Translations under genes and position numbers: made by a program
Notes under the pieces: model-generated
The model's database searches: none
Told to the model about the DNA's origin: nothing
Seen by the model: the letters and a program-made list of their open reading frames with translations, nothing else
In this document: positions 38,790-47,456 of the stretch, one piece after another
Position numbering within the stretch: position 1 is the stretch's first letter
Layout: every line of letters begins with the position of its first letter
Assembly (NCBI RefSeq): GCF_001767395.1
Contig: NZ_CP017014.1
Span: forward strand, 2,240,501-2,304,500
Length of the DNA: 64,000 nt
Origin: Rhodococcus sp. WMMA185
GTDB lineage: Bacteria; Actinomycetota; Actinomycetes; Mycobacteriales; Mycobacteriaceae
Direction of reading: 5' to 3'

Positions 38790-39926
38790 CTATGACGACG
38801 CGCGAAGTGACCACGGATCGGTCCTTACGGACGACAACCGCACCTGCCAACGGGGCGTTTGCGCGAATGCCGAGTCCAACACACCCTTGGCCTGGTCGCA
38901 CCACGGCCACTCGCTCGCCCAGTGCGCGACATCGATCAGGGCCGGCCCCCCGGCCCGCAAGTGCTCGTCCGCGGGGTGGTGACGCAGGTCGGCGGTCACG
39001 TACGCGTCCACACCGAGTCTGGAAACCACGCCGAGTAACCCATCACCCGAGCCGCCGCAGACAGCGACCGTGCGGACAGTGGCGTCGGGGTCACCCGCGG
39101 CCCGCACACCCCAGGCCGTAGCGGGAAGAGCGTTCGCCACCCGGTCTGTGAAGTCCCGCAGGGACAACGGCTCGGGTAGTTCCCCCACCCGTCCCAGTCC
39201 TCGTGGACTTGGGAACGTCGCCATCTCCATCACATCGAACGCCACCTCCTCGAACGGGTGGGCGGCGCGCACTGCGGCAAGAACCTTCTGTCGGATGCCT
39301 CGAGGCGCGATAACCTCCAGTCGGCACTCGTCGAGTTTCTCGAGCGCCTCGACTGCGCCGAGCCTCGGATTCGCGCTTCCGGTCGGCAGAAACTGTCCCT
39401 GACCCGTGACGGACCAACTGCAGTCACGATAGTTTCCGACGTACCCGGCCCCTGCAGCGAACATCGCCGAGCGCACTCTGTCCACATCGTCGACGGGCAC
39501 CAGGACCGCCCACTTGTCGAGTTCCTGGCCCGGTTGCGACTCGATAGGGCCGCTGACGATCAGTCCGAGAGCGGCCGCCAGCGCGTCGGACACCCCCGGG
39601 TCCGCGGAATCTGCGTTGGTGTGTGCGGTGAACAGGGCGCATCCAGCCTTGATCAGCCTGTGCACCAACGCCCCCTTCGGCGTGTGGGCTCCCACCGTGT
39701 CGACTCCGCGTAGCAACAACGGGTGGTGGACGAGAAGCAGGTCGACACCGGCGTCGATGGCCTCGTCGACCACTGCGGGCGTCGCGTCCACCGCGACCAT
39801 CACCGTGGCGACCGCATCGTTGGGATCACCGCACACAAGGCCGACCGAGTCCCAAGATTCGGCCAGGCCGGGCGGGTAGGCGGCATCGAGCGCCGCGATC
39901 ACATCGGCCAGAAGAACCGGACTCAC
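38790..39926 (-). CDS. Nif3-like dinuclear metal-centre protein
   Basis: Member of the Nif3/YbgI (GTP cyclohydrolase 1 type 2-like) family, 378 residues. The N-terminal part has [15 protein letters not shown] and [14 protein letters not shown] (metal-binding His pair); the C-terminal part has [12 protein letters not shown] and [15 protein letters not shown] with further His ligands. The middle insert (about 130-260) is the CutA-like domain present in long family members. The start GTG 39926 directly follows the cobC stop (TGAGTG) and is preceded by GGAG. The biological role is unresolved in the family. It is part of the cobC-nif3-zinc ribbon-RNase H operon. Confidence 0.92.
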   Translation of the reverse strand: MSPVLLADVIAALDAAYPPGLAESWDSVGLVCGDPNDAVATVMVAVDATPAVVDEAIDAGVDLLLVHHPLLLRGVDTVGAHTPKGALVHRLIKAGCALFTAHTNADSADPGVSDALAAALGLIVSGPIESQPGQELDKWAVLVPVDDVDRVRSAMFAAGAGYVGNYRDCSWSVTGQGQFLPTGSANPRLGAVEALEKLDECRLEVIAPRGIRQKVLAAVRAAHPFEEVAFDVMEMATFPSPRGLGRVGELPEPLSLRDFTDRVANALPATAWGVRAAGDPDATVRTVAVCGGSGDGLLGVVSRLGVDAYVTADLRHHPADEHLRAGGPALIDVAHWASEWPWCDQAKGVLDSAFAQTPRWQVRLSSVRTDPWSLRASS

Positions 39927-40958
39927 TCAGATCTCCTTCATCGCATCGATCAAGGCATCGGTCTGCTGACGCGGCCGCACGGCGACCCGGAGGAAGTCGG
40001 GTCCGAGTCCCGGAAAGGTGTCGCAGCGCCGCACCACGATTCCCCGGTCACGTAGATGCCTCCGCATCAGTTCTCCGTCCGCAAAACGTAGCAGGAGAAA
40101 CGGCGCGGCAGCCGGTAGATGCACCGCCACGCCGATGCCGCGCAGCCGTCGGACCATCTCCTCACGCCATTTCCCCAGAACGACCGCATGATCCTCGGCG
40201 GCGGCAACAGCGTCCGGAGCACTGCATGCGGCGATTGCTTCCACCTGGAGGCTGCCAAGGGGCCAGTGTGCGCGACCGACCTGCAGCCGGTCGAGTATCT
40301 CGGGGGCGCCGAGCGCATATCCACAGCGCAGGCCCGCGAGCGCCCACGTCTTGGTGAGGCTGCGCAGCACCAGGACATCGGGGAGCGAACGGCCGGACAG
40401 CGACTCGCACTCACCCGGGACCGCGTCGGCGAACGCCTCGTCGACCACCACGATCCGACCCGGGCGTCGCAACGCCAGAATCTCCTCGGCCGGGTGCAGC
40501 GTCGACGTCGGATTGGTCGGATTCCCGATCACTACCAGGTCGGCGGATTCCGGGACGGTTGCGGAGTCGAGGCGATACGGATCTTCGAGGAACACCTGCC
40601 TAACCGGCACACCCGCTTCCCGCAACGCCCACTCGGGTTCGGTGAAAGACGGGTGGATCACCGCGGCCGCACGCGGTCGGAGACGTGGCAGCATCGCGAA
40701 GCCCTCGGCCCCGCCTGCGAGGAGCAGAACTTCCTCGGGTTGCCGACCGTGGCGTGCGGCCACCGCGTTCCGAGCCGTGAGATCGGCGGCAGCCGTCGGA
40801 TAGGAACCGAGGTGCGGCAACGCATCGGCTAGTCGCCGACGCAACCATTCCGGCGGCCCGTCACCCTGCACGTTCACCGCGAAGTCGAGGAGGCCTGGCA
40901 CTACGTCCGCATCGCCGTGATGACGCAGGCTCTCCCGACTACCGGCACGCATGTCCAC
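39927..40958 (-). CDS. cobC: CobC-like PLP aminotransferase/decarboxylase
   Basis: Fold-type I PLP protein related to histidinol-phosphate aminotransferase and to CobC/CobD threonine-phosphate decarboxylases, which supply the aminopropanol arm of cobalamin. The 343-residue sequence has DFAVNVQGDGPPEWLRRRL at the N-terminus, VVIGNPTNPTST (PLP contacts), VVVDEAFAD, and SLTKTWALAGLRCGYALG with the Schiff-base lysine. It corresponds to the mycobacterial gene annotated cobC (Rv2231c). The start is GTG 40958, with TAGGGT eight bases upstream, or ATG 40952. It is divergent from ptkA with a 29-base gap and shares a CCCTAGGG palindrome there. Confidence 0.88.
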   Translation of the reverse strand: MDMRAGSRESLRHHGDADVVPGLLDFAVNVQGDGPPEWLRRRLADALPHLGSYPTAAADLTARNAVAARHGRQPEEVLLLAGGAEGFAMLPRLRPRAAAVIHPSFTEPEWALREAGVPVRQVFLEDPYRLDSATVPESADLVVIGNPTNPTSTLHPAEEILALRRPGRIVVVDEAFADAVPGECESLSGRSLPDVLVLRSLTKTWALAGLRCGYALGAPEILDRLQVGRAHWPLGSLQVEAIAACSAPDAVAAAEDHAVVLGKWREEMVRRLRGIGVAVHLPAAAPFLLLRFADGELMRRHLRDRGIVVRRCDTFPGLGPDFLRVAVRPRQQTDALIDAMKEI

Positions 40959-40966
40959 AGTCGTCG

Positions 40967-40972
40967 ACCCTA
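40967..40972 (-). promoter_or_regulatory. Candidate -10 of cobC
   Basis: TAGGGT on the minus strand lies eight bases before GTG 40958, within a CCCTAGGG palindrome shared with the divergent ptkA promoter region. Confidence 0.4.
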
Positions 40973-40987
40973 GGGGACAATGGTTCG

Positions 40988-41689
40988 GTGACGCCTCTTT
41001 CGACCCCCGCGGCCTGCGCCCGTTCGCCTCTCGCGGCCCCGATCGTGCTGTTCGATCTCGACGGCACCCTCACCGACTCAGCACCCGGCATTCACGGCGG
41101 GTTCCGGCACGCTCTCGCGGTAATCGGCCAACCAGAACCGACCGACGAAATGATCGACAGCGTCATCGGCCCGCCGATGATCGACACGTTCCGGTCGCTA
41201 GGGCTCGAGGAGGATCTCGTGCAGCAGGCGATCGCCGCATATGTCGAACGCTACGACGCGGTCGGATGGGCCCAGAACTCCCCCTTCGACGGCATCGAGG
41301 AGGTGCTTGCACGCGCCCAAAGGAGCGGTCGGCGGCTGGCGGTGGCCACATCGAAGTCCGAACGATTCGCAGTACGCATCCTCGAGCACTTCGGGCTCGC
41401 TCACTACTTCGAGTTCATCGGCGGTTCCAGCGATGACGGCCTTCGCCGGGCCAAGTCGGACGTGATCGAACACTCGCTGCACAACCTCGGAGTCACCGTC
41501 GCCCCGGGCTCCACCGCCAATGTGCTCATGATCGGCGACCGCGACCACGACGTGCTGGGGGCCGCGCGATGGGGTATTCCCACGGTCTTCGTCGAATGGG
41601 GCTACGGCTTCCCCGCCGAGGCCGATCGCGCGCATGCATCCGCACGGACCGTTGCAGACCTGGGAAGGATGCTCGATGTCGCCTTTTGA
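40988..41689 (+). CDS. ptkA: HAD hydrolase (PtkA-like)
   Basis: A 233-residue HAD-superfamily protein of the phosphoglycolate phosphatase type. Motif I is VLFDLDGTLTDS (nucleophile Asp in DLDGT), motif II the Ser/Thr in VATSKS, and motif IV GDRDHDVLGAARWG. In mycobacteria the gene at this position, PtkA, is described as a tyrosine kinase that phosphorylates the phosphatase PtpA encoded next to it. Here the two genes overlap by 14 bases, keeping that partnership plausible. The protein is shorter than the mycobacterial one (about 290) and lacks its N-terminal extension, so kinase activity should not be assumed. Confidence 0.85.
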   Translation: MTPLSTPAACARSPLAAPIVLFDLDGTLTDSAPGIHGGFRHALAVIGQPEPTDEMIDSVIGPPMIDTFRSLGLEEDLVQQAIAAYVERYDAVGWAQNSPFDGIEEVLARAQRSGRRLAVATSKSERFAVRILEHFGLAHYFEFIGGSSDDGLRRAKSDVIEHSLHNLGVTVAPGSTANVLMIGDRDHDVLGAARWGIPTVFVEWGYGFPAEADRAHASARTVADLGRMLDVAF

Positions 41690-42179
41690 CCCGGCACCGT
41701 CTGCGCGTGAAGCTTCCGACCACGCGCTGCACGTGACCTTCGTCTGCACCGGGAACATCTGCCGCTCCCCGATGGCCGAGAAGATCTTCGCCGAGCACCT
41801 GCGCCGCGTCGCTCTCGGCGACCGCGTCACGGTCAGCAGCGCCGGAACTCACAGCTTTCATGTCGGCAGTGAGGCCGACGTCCGAGCCGTCAAGATTCTG
41901 GATCTGCACGGCTATCCAACCGATCACGTCGCCACGGCCGTCGGGCCGTACCACCTCGGAGCCGAACTGGTGGTGGCTCTCGCGGCGAACCACGACCGTC
42001 AGCTGGCCCAGATGGGTGTTCCCGACGAGCGCCGACGACTGCTGCGCAGCTTCGACCCGAACGCGGACACCACATCCGTCGCAGACCCCTTCTACGGCGA
42101 CCTCGAGGACTTCGAACGGGTTCGCCGCCAGATCGAGGCCGCGGTGCCCGGGCTACTCGATTGGGTGCGCGATTGGTAG
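41676..42179 (+). CDS. ptpA: Low-molecular-weight tyrosine phosphatase
   Basis: A 167-residue low-molecular-weight protein tyrosine phosphatase. The P-loop VCTGNICRS contains the nucleophile C24 and R30 (CX5R), and the general-acid loop is in VADPFYGDLEDF (Asp in DPFYG). In pathogenic mycobacteria PtpA is secreted and acts on host proteins; in a soil relative a role in bacterial signalling is more likely. ATG 41676 gives the family start; upstream frame to 41634 lies inside ptkA. The overlap with ptkA suggests coupled expression. Confidence 0.94.
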   Translation: MSPFDPAPSAREASDHALHVTFVCTGNICRSPMAEKIFAEHLRRVALGDRVTVSSAGTHSFHVGSEADVRAVKILDLHGYPTDHVATAVGPYHLGAELVVALAANHDRQLAQMGVPDERRRLLRSFDPNADTTSVADPFYGDLEDFERVRRQIEAAVPGLLDWVRDW

Positions 42180-42209
42180 CCGTGATCCTGCTCACCGCCT
42201 GGGAGCGGC

Positions 42210-42215
42210 TACCGT
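42210..42215 (+). promoter_or_regulatory. Candidate -10 of the SURF1 gene
   Basis: TACCGT lies six bases before GTG 42222. Confidence 0.4.
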
Positions 42216-42221
42216 GTAGGC

Positions 42222-43106
42222 GTGCAAAGGCTCAGATTTCTGCTGCGACCCGGCTGGTTGGTCTTGGCCTTGGTGGTCGCCGGATTCGCCTTCATGTGTT
42301 TCTACGTGCTCGCACCCTGGCAACTCGGCAAGAACACCTCGACGGAACAGCGCAACCAGCTGATCGCCGATTCGGTCGACGCCGATCCTGTCCCGCTCGA
42401 GAGCCTGCTGTCCGGCAGCGGGCTGGATCCGGACGACGAATGGCGGCGGATCACGGTCACAGGAGAGTACGCCCAAAACAGCGACATCCTGGTTCGGCTG
42501 CGATCGATCGACGGGCAGCCGTCGTACGAAGTCCTGACCCCACTACAACTATCCGGCGGCAGCACCATCCTGATCAACCGCGGCTACGTTCGGCCGGTCC
42601 AGGGAACCGAAGCTCCTCCGGTCGATGCGCCGCCGACAGGGCTTGTGACGCTCGACGGCCGCGTCCGCATGTCGGAGGGCACCGTCTCCGGCAAGGAACC
42701 GATCATCGAGAGCGGGCAGCGTCAGGTCTACTACATCGATGCAAAGCAGATCGGTGACTTCATCGGCACCGATCTGATCGACGGATACGTCCAACTCGAG
42801 CCGGATCAACCGGGCGGCCTGGGCACCATTGGGCTCCCACAGCTCGATGCGGGACCGTACCTGTCGTACGGACTTCAGTGGCTGGCATTTGGAATCATGG
42901 CCCCGTTGGGCTTGGCGTACTTCATTCGAGCGGAATTGCTCGAACGCCGCAAGGAGAACAAGGGGAAGCCCTCCATGGCTTCGGACGACTCCGATCCCGC
43001 ACCCGCTACACGGAAGACTCCGTTCAGGAAAGCCAAGCCGACGGAATCAGCGCCGAGAACGGCGACGGAAGTCAAGCTGGCCGACCGCTACGGCAAGAAC
43101 CGCTGA
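42222..43106 (+). CDS. SURF1-family cytochrome oxidase biogenesis protein
   Basis: Membrane protein of the SURF1 family, involved in cytochrome c oxidase assembly. The 294-residue protein has two membrane segments, about residues 9-28 and 212-232, enclosing an extracytoplasmic domain. Family motifs are PWQLGKNTSTEQRN just after the first segment, RRITVTGEY, LINRGYV, and the C-terminal YLSYGLQWLAFGIMAPLG. A charged cytoplasmic tail of about 60 residues follows. GTG 42222 has TACCGT six bases upstream. The last 60 bases overlap the end of cobD on the opposite strand. Confidence 0.92.
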   Translation: MQRLRFLLRPGWLVLALVVAGFAFMCFYVLAPWQLGKNTSTEQRNQLIADSVDADPVPLESLLSGSGLDPDDEWRRITVTGEYAQNSDILVRLRSIDGQPSYEVLTPLQLSGGSTILINRGYVRPVQGTEAPPVDAPPTGLVTLDGRVRMSEGTVSGKEPIIESGQRQVYYIDAKQIGDFIGTDLIDGYVQLEPDQPGGLGTIGLPQLDAGPYLSYGLQWLAFGIMAPLGLAYFIRAELLERRKENKGKPSMASDDSDPAPATRKTPFRKAKPTESAPRTATEVKLADRYGKNR

Positions 43107-44030
43107 CACCAGCGCCGCACCGCCCTGTATGACGGCGGAGAGCCGCACCCCACGGTCGAGGTCCGCTGGTTCCGGTGAGTGCCCGGATCCCAGGCGCGGC
43201 CGCATCTCGACCCCGTGCGCATATTCGGTGCGTCCCCCGAGCGATACCCCCAGGGCTCCCGCGGCGCTCGCCTCCGCGACCCCCGCATTGGGACTGGGAT
43301 GCCCGGATGCGTCGCACCGCCATGACTGCCACGCCCCCACCGCCGATCCACCGACCGTGGGTGCGGCAACGACTGTCAATGCTCCCGTCACGCGGGCGGG
43401 AAGCAGATTGACGACGTCGTCCCAGCGTGCCGCAGACCAGCCGAAGTTGCGGTACTTGGGCGAGCGATAGCCGACCATCGCATCGAGAGTATTGGTCGCC
43501 CGGTAGGCGAACAGTCCGGGGATTCCTGCAAGCGCCCCCCATACGAGCGCCCCGACCGCAGCGTCGGCGGTGTTCTCGGCCACCGACTCCAGTGCCGCGC
43601 GCGCGAGACCGTCCGCACCGAGCGCGCTGGGATCACGACCGCACAGCGACGGCAACAGAGCACGGGCCGCGGTGAGATCATCCGATTCGAGGTGCCGCGC
43701 CATCGTAGCTCCCGTCCGGCCCAGGGATGTTCCACCGAGAACGACCCAGGTCGCGACCGCTGTCCCCGCTACCTCTCCGGCCCATCCGGCCCGCTGAACG
43801 CCACGATCCGCCGCAACCCCCAGACCTGCGGCTCCACCGACCAGCATTCCCGCGTGCAGAACCCCGGACCAGCGGGAGTCTCGGTACATCACCCGTTCCA
43901 GAGCGATTGCCGTGCGGCCGAATCCAGATACCGGGTGCCAGCGGGCCGGGTCGGCCAGTACCCGGTCGGCAACGTAGCCGAGAACTAGTCCGGCCGCGCG
44001 GGCACCGCCGGGAAAGACAAGTCGATGCAC
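43047..44030 (-). CDS. cobD: Adenosylcobinamide-phosphate synthase (CbiB/CobD)
   Basis: Membrane enzyme that attaches aminopropanol (phosphate) to adenosylcobyric acid in cobalamin synthesis. The 327-residue protein has ARAAGLVLGYVADRVLADP with the family's N-terminal WHPVSGFGR block, SVAENTADAAVGALVWGALAG (the ENxxD motif, about residues 168-190) and TNTLDAMVGYRSPKYRNFGW. It starts at GTG 44030. Its 3' end overlaps the SURF1 coding region by 60 bases in opposite orientation. Together with cobC and the phosphatase of the RNase H fusion it covers the aminopropanol and nucleotide-loop steps. Confidence 0.94.
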   Translation of the reverse strand: MHRLVFPGGARAAGLVLGYVADRVLADPARWHPVSGFGRTAIALERVMYRDSRWSGVLHAGMLVGGAAGLGVAADRGVQRAGWAGEVAGTAVATWVVLGGTSLGRTGATMARHLESDDLTAARALLPSLCGRDPSALGADGLARAALESVAENTADAAVGALVWGALAGIPGLFAYRATNTLDAMVGYRSPKYRNFGWSAARWDDVVNLLPARVTGALTVVAAPTVGGSAVGAWQSWRCDASGHPSPNAGVAEASAAGALGVSLGGRTEYAHGVEMRPRLGSGHSPEPADLDRGVRLSAVIQGGAALVSAVLAVAVGQLDFRRRSRR

Positions 44031-44343
44031 ACGCTAATTTGTATCAACCGGCATCGCGGGCAGCACCTGAAGGTTCGGTACACCCCGCGGTCGAGAAGCG
44101 CGGCCCACCGGATGCCGGTCGGGATCTGGAACCTGATAGAAAGCCAAGAATTTCGGCGACCTCGTTCATTCGCACTTAGTATGAGATTGTCGCCTCGTTT
44201 CCCCCCATGTAGGCGGCACAGGATCCCGCCCCGCCCTCGTCTCTGGTGCTGACTCAAACTCACCTCCGCGGCTGGGCGGGTTCCTACGTTTCAGGGGACC
44301 TCCCGGCATTGGTTTCACGCGGATCAACTGAGACGATCGAGGG
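44031..44343. other. Intergenic region upstream of cobD
   Basis: I looked for a cobalamin riboswitch on the minus strand, because cobD starts here, and could not find its conserved boxes. Several GC-rich inverted repeats are present (for example near 44100 and 44205-44290), which could be RNA structure. No gene is supported. Confidence 0.4.
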
Positions 44344-44520
44344 GTGCACCTCGACATCGCGGGTCTCACCGACGAAGAATTGATCGTCGCGCTGAACGAG
44401 CAGCGCGCTCTGCTCGGGGAATCGATCGCAAACGATTACGGCTGCGACACGATCAGCGACGTAACCCGCCGGATCAAAGAACTCGAGACCGAACTCGACC
44501 GCCGGCGCTCTTCCTCCTGA
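44344..44520 (+). CDS. Small hypothetical protein, 58 aa
   Basis: A GTG-started frame of 58 codons with strong third-position GC, reading as an acidic-basic helical protein: LDIAGLTDEELIVALNEQR, then LGESIANDYGCD, and a C-terminal helix RRIKELETELDRRRSSS. The pattern suggests a short helical hairpin or coiled coil. A GAGG is found close to the GTG, too near for an ideal ribosome site, so the exact start is uncertain. No family is recognised. Confidence 0.5.
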   Translation: MHLDIAGLTDEELIVALNEQRALLGESIANDYGCDTISDVTRRIKELETELDRRRSSS

Positions 44521-44562
44521 CATCCCGCGATCGGCAGTGGATACGTGCTGTCGAACCCGCGA

Positions 44563-44736
44563 TCACGCGGACCACACGTCGGACCGACTTCCGTCTTCCT
44601 CATAGCGATCTATCTTCACGATGCCCGCTCCGGAGTCAGAGTGAGGTCTGTGCGTCTCATTGACCGCCTGGAAGTCCGATTCGAAGGTCCTGTCGAGCGA
44701 CGTCCCGTTGCGCAGCGTCACCTTGTACGTGGGCAT
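44563..44736 (-). CDS. Small hypothetical protein, 57 aa
   Basis: A frame starting [20 protein letters not shown] and containing [19 protein letters not shown] near its end. It looks like a compact beta-alpha-beta protein with acidic bias. The ATG has TATATT exactly seven bases upstream and no ribosome site, so a leaderless mRNA is predicted. It is divergent from the COG0523 GTPase with a 79-base gap containing a Zur-like palindrome, so it may share zinc-dependent control. I do not recognise the family. It is shorter than 60 codons and easily missed. Confidence 0.6.
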   Translation of the reverse strand: MPTYKVTLRNGTSLDRTFESDFQAVNETHRPHSDSGAGIVKIDRYEEDGSRSDVWSA

Positions 44737-44743
44737 GATCACA

Positions 44744-44749
44744 AATATA
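44744..44749 (-). promoter_or_regulatory. Candidate -10 of the 57-aa gene
   Basis: TATATT on the minus strand lies seven bases before ATG 44736. Confidence 0.5.
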
Positions 44750-44794
44750 CGGGGAAGCCCCCGGACCGCACGCAGTGCGATCGTGTCACAAATT

Positions 44795-44813
44795 GAAAAT
44801 GGTTACCATTATC
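44795..44813. promoter_or_regulatory. Zur-like palindrome over GTPase promoter
   Basis: AATGGT-T-ACCATT (44798-44810) is a perfect interrupted palindrome within GAAAATGGTTACCATTATC, similar in shape to actinobacterial Zur boxes (TGAAAAT-type arms). It covers the TACCAT (44804-44809) that lies six bases before the GTPase ATG. A bound repressor would block the promoter. The Zur assignment is inferred from motif and target. Confidence 0.6.
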
Positions 44814-44815
44814 GA

Positions 44816-45961
44816 ATGACTACGTCTATGTCGAATCGCTTGCCCGTGACCGTGCTCTCCGGATTTCTCGGAGCAGGGAAGACGACCCTGCTCAATCACA
44901 TTCTCGCCAATCGGGAGGGGCGGCGAGTCGCGGTGATTGTGAACGATATGAGCGAGGTCAATATCGATGCCGCGCTCGTTTCGGGGCAGGGGCACTTGGA
45001 CCGCACGCAGGAGAAGCTGGTCGAACTGACCAATGGCTGCATCTGCTGCACGTTGCGCGAAGACCTGATCGAAGCTGTCGGGCGCTTGGCCCGGGAGGGT
45101 CGTTTCGATCAGTTGGTGATCGAGTCCACCGGTATCTCCGAGCCGATGCCGGTGGCGGCATCCTTCGAATGGGAATTTGAGGACGGGTTTTCGCTCGGTG
45201 AGTTGGCCCGGCTGGACACCATGGTGACCGTGGTGGATGCCTCGACCTTCCTGACAGAAATCGCCAAGGGGGAATCGCTGGCTGCTCGAGATCTGCAGGC
45301 CGCCGACGGTGACGAACGTGGTATCGCCGACCTACTGTCCGATCAGGTGGAGTTCGCCGATGTTCTGCTGATCAACAAGACCGATCTGGTGAGTGATCCG
45401 CTGGCCGGTGCGGTGGAAGCCATGGTGCGCCGGATGAACCCCCGGGCCGAGGTCATCCGCACCCGGAACGGAATCGTCGAACTGGACACGGTTCTGGATA
45501 CCGGTCGATACGATCCGGTGACTGCGGCGACTGCCGAGGGCTGGCAGGACGAGCTGACCGGTACACATACTCCGGAAACCGAGGAGTACGGGATCAGCAG
45601 TCTCACCTTCATCGCTGATCGGCCGTTCCATCCCCAGCGCCTCGCGGATGTACTGAGCGGATTGCGGAGGGTGTTGCGCAGCAAGGGATTCTGCTGGATC
45701 GCCAGCCGGCCCGAACTTGCGGCGATCTGGTCGCAGGCCGGCCCGAACCTGACTTTCGAACCGGCGGGCTGGTGGTCCTCGCTCGATATGCCGCCCGGCC
45801 AGGAAGTGGTATTCATCGGGGTGAAGCTGGACCGGGATCGGCTGCGGGCACAGCTGGAGAGCACGCTGCTGACCGATGCCGAGTGGGCCGAAGGCGCGAA
45901 AGCCTGGACTGACTATGCCGACCCGTTCCCGGAGTGGGGTGCCCTTCACGAGCACCACTGA
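44816..45961 (+). CDS. COG0523 GTPase, zinc-linked metallochaperone type
   Basis: G3E-family P-loop GTPase, 381 residues, of the CobW/YciC/ZigA type. The Walker A motif GFLGAGKT is at residues 16-23, the metal-binding CxCC motif is GCICCTL (C75, C77, C78), ESTGISEP lies in the switch region, and NKTDL is the guanine-specificity motif. The C-terminal domain (about 250-381) is the CobW-C module. YciC-type members deliver zinc under zinc limitation and are controlled by Zur, which fits the palindrome immediately upstream. ATG 44816 is probably leaderless; ATG 44828 is an alternative. Cobalamin genes nearby also allow a CobW role, but the Zur-like box favours zinc. Confidence 0.9.
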   Translation: MTTSMSNRLPVTVLSGFLGAGKTTLLNHILANREGRRVAVIVNDMSEVNIDAALVSGQGHLDRTQEKLVELTNGCICCTLREDLIEAVGRLAREGRFDQLVIESTGISEPMPVAASFEWEFEDGFSLGELARLDTMVTVVDASTFLTEIAKGESLAARDLQAADGDERGIADLLSDQVEFADVLLINKTDLVSDPLAGAVEAMVRRMNPRAEVIRTRNGIVELDTVLDTGRYDPVTAATAEGWQDELTGTHTPETEEYGISSLTFIADRPFHPQRLADVLSGLRRVLRSKGFCWIASRPELAAIWSQAGPNLTFEPAGWWSSLDMPPGQEVVFIGVKLDRDRLRAQLESTLLTDAEWAEGAKAWTDYADPFPEWGALHEHH

Positions 45962-46286
45962 TCGAGCCGTCGGTCGCCCACTGTACGAGTCGAATGAGTC
46001 CGCTCGTGTAGGTCAAGGCCGCGTCAGCCAGGAAGTCACAGCGACGACACAAGGGCCGGAACGACTGCCCTTCACGTACAACGTATTTCGGCCACTCTCA
46101 TCCCAGCTGACAGCTACCCGGGCGGGCTTGTCGCAACCCCAGAGCCGAGGTCTACTCAGCCGGAATGCGGTGCGCCCAGTCCCGCCTATATCCGACCTTC
46201 ATTTCACACCATTTTGTTGATCTTTATAGTTTGCGAAAGCAACCACATCTTGATCTGGTTCAGCACTCCCATTCGAAAGGCCCAGC
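45962..46286. other. Intergenic region before secreted phosphatase
   Basis: It contains a possible -10 (TATAGT, 46225-46230) for the downstream phosphatase. A minus-strand open frame of about 60 codons ends near 46019 but has no start or recognised motif. Nothing else is supported. Confidence 0.4.
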
Positions 46287-47189
46287 ATGACCAACCACTC
46301 CGCGACTCGGCGCCGCGCCGCTCGAACCGCCGTGGCGATCACCGTGTCCGGCTCGTTCCTGCTCACAGGCACCGCCGCGGCCAACGCCTCCAGCCCTGCC
46401 GAGCTGCCGTTCTTCAGGTCGTTCGGATTCTTGGCTGAGGCGCCATCCGAGGCGCCGCGGCTCACAACCGTCGACAACTTCCGGGACGTTGCCGGCCCCG
46501 GATACAAGACCCCCCTCGGCCAGATGCGCACGGGAGTGTTCTACCGCTCCAACTCCATTGCACCCGACGACGCGGACCTCGCCACTCTCGAAGGGCTGAA
46601 CCTGTCGGCGGTGTACGACTTGCGCACCGCAGCAGAAAGGGACATGAAGCCCGACCGGCTCTGGGACGGAGCCAACTACATCTTGAACCCGATCGAGGTC
46701 GGCGACACGTCTAGCGCAGGTAACTTGGAGTCCCCCGAGGATGCACGCAACTTCATGCGGGACATGAACCGCGGGTTCGTCACTGATCCGGCCGCGCGGG
46801 AGTCCTTCGCGACGCTGCTCACAGATCTGGCGTACACGTCCGGCCCGCAGGTCTTCCACTGCACCGCCGGCAAGGACCGTACCGGCTGGACAGCGATGCT
46901 ACTGCAGAGCCTCGTCGGGGTGTCGGATGACGACATCATGACCGACTACCTGCTCACCAATGAGTACGCGGCCGCCTCGAAGCAGGAGATGCTCGAGCTC
47001 ATCAGGGCCAACCTAGGCGATGCTGCCTTCGAGATCTACGAACCCATGCTCGGTGTCGAGGCAAGTTACCTAGAGGCCGGCCTCGACGAGCTCGAGGCGC
47101 AATACGGAACGGTGGACAACTACCTGCGCGAAGGTCTCGGGCTGTCATCTGAGACCCTCACGAAGCTGAAGCTGAAACTACTGGGCTGA
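46287..47189 (+). CDS. Secreted tyrosine/lipid phosphatase (PtpB-like)
   Basis: Exported protein phosphatase of the atypical dual-specificity/IphP type. The 300-residue precursor has a signal peptide (ATRRRAARTAVAITVSGSFL, then a probable AxA cleavage near ANA, residue 33). The catalytic P-loop is FHCTAGKDRTGW with C192 and R198; NFRDVAGPG and VYDLRTAAERDMKPD are upstream family motifs, as in mycobacterial PtpB and fungal-type OCA phosphatases. The CXXGKDR form, with Lys and Asp, allows phosphoinositide as well as phosphotyrosine substrates. AAAGG precedes the ATG, and a strong terminator follows. Confidence 0.9.
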   Translation: MTNHSATRRRAARTAVAITVSGSFLLTGTAAANASSPAELPFFRSFGFLAEAPSEAPRLTTVDNFRDVAGPGYKTPLGQMRTGVFYRSNSIAPDDADLATLEGLNLSAVYDLRTAAERDMKPDRLWDGANYILNPIEVGDTSSAGNLESPEDARNFMRDMNRGFVTDPAARESFATLLTDLAYTSGPQVFHCTAGKDRTGWTAMLLQSLVGVSDDDIMTDYLLTNEYAAASKQEMLELIRANLGDAAFEIYEPMLGVEASYLEAGLDELEAQYGTVDNYLREGLGLSSETLTKLKLKLLG

Positions 47190-47203
47190 TCGATTCGACG
47201 AAA

Positions 47204-47244
47204 AATACGGGGTGCGTGACCTTTCCGGTCACCCACCCCGTATT
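47204..47244 (+). terminator. Terminator after secreted phosphatase
   Basis: AATACGGGGTG pairs with CACCCCGTATT, and after one C/C mismatch GTGACC pairs with GGTCAC, closed by loop TTTCC. The hairpin begins 15 bases after the stop codon. Confidence 0.9.
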
Positions 47245-47353
47245 CGTGTGGCTGTCTCCACGAACGCCCACAATGCTCGATGTCGAGCAAGTGTGGGCGT
47301 AAGAGAACGGCCCCGATCTGCACTGGTTCGCAGATCGGGGCCCATTCGTCGAG

Positions 47354-47425
47354 TGGGCGCGGAGGGTTTCGAACCCCCGACCGCTGGTGTGTAAAACCAG
47401 AGCTCTACCACTGAGCTACACGCCC
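47354..47425 (-). tRNA. tRNA-Val (TAC)
   Basis: The minus strand folds as a complete tRNA: acceptor GGGCGTG/CGCGCCC with a G·U pair, D-arm GCTC...GAGC, anticodon stem CTGGT with loop TTTACAC giving anticodon TAC, variable loop, and T-arm with GGTTCGAAA. The discriminator base is A; CCA is not encoded. It reads GTA (and probably other GTN) valine codons. Confidence 0.95.
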
Positions 47426-47456
47426 GAACACTCGGTGAAATGTCACCGAGTGCGCA

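Noticed and set aside
44031-44343. Cobalamin riboswitch upstream of cobD
   Set aside because: Looked for the conserved B12-box and neighbouring core segments on the minus strand; the GC-rich repeats present do not match them.
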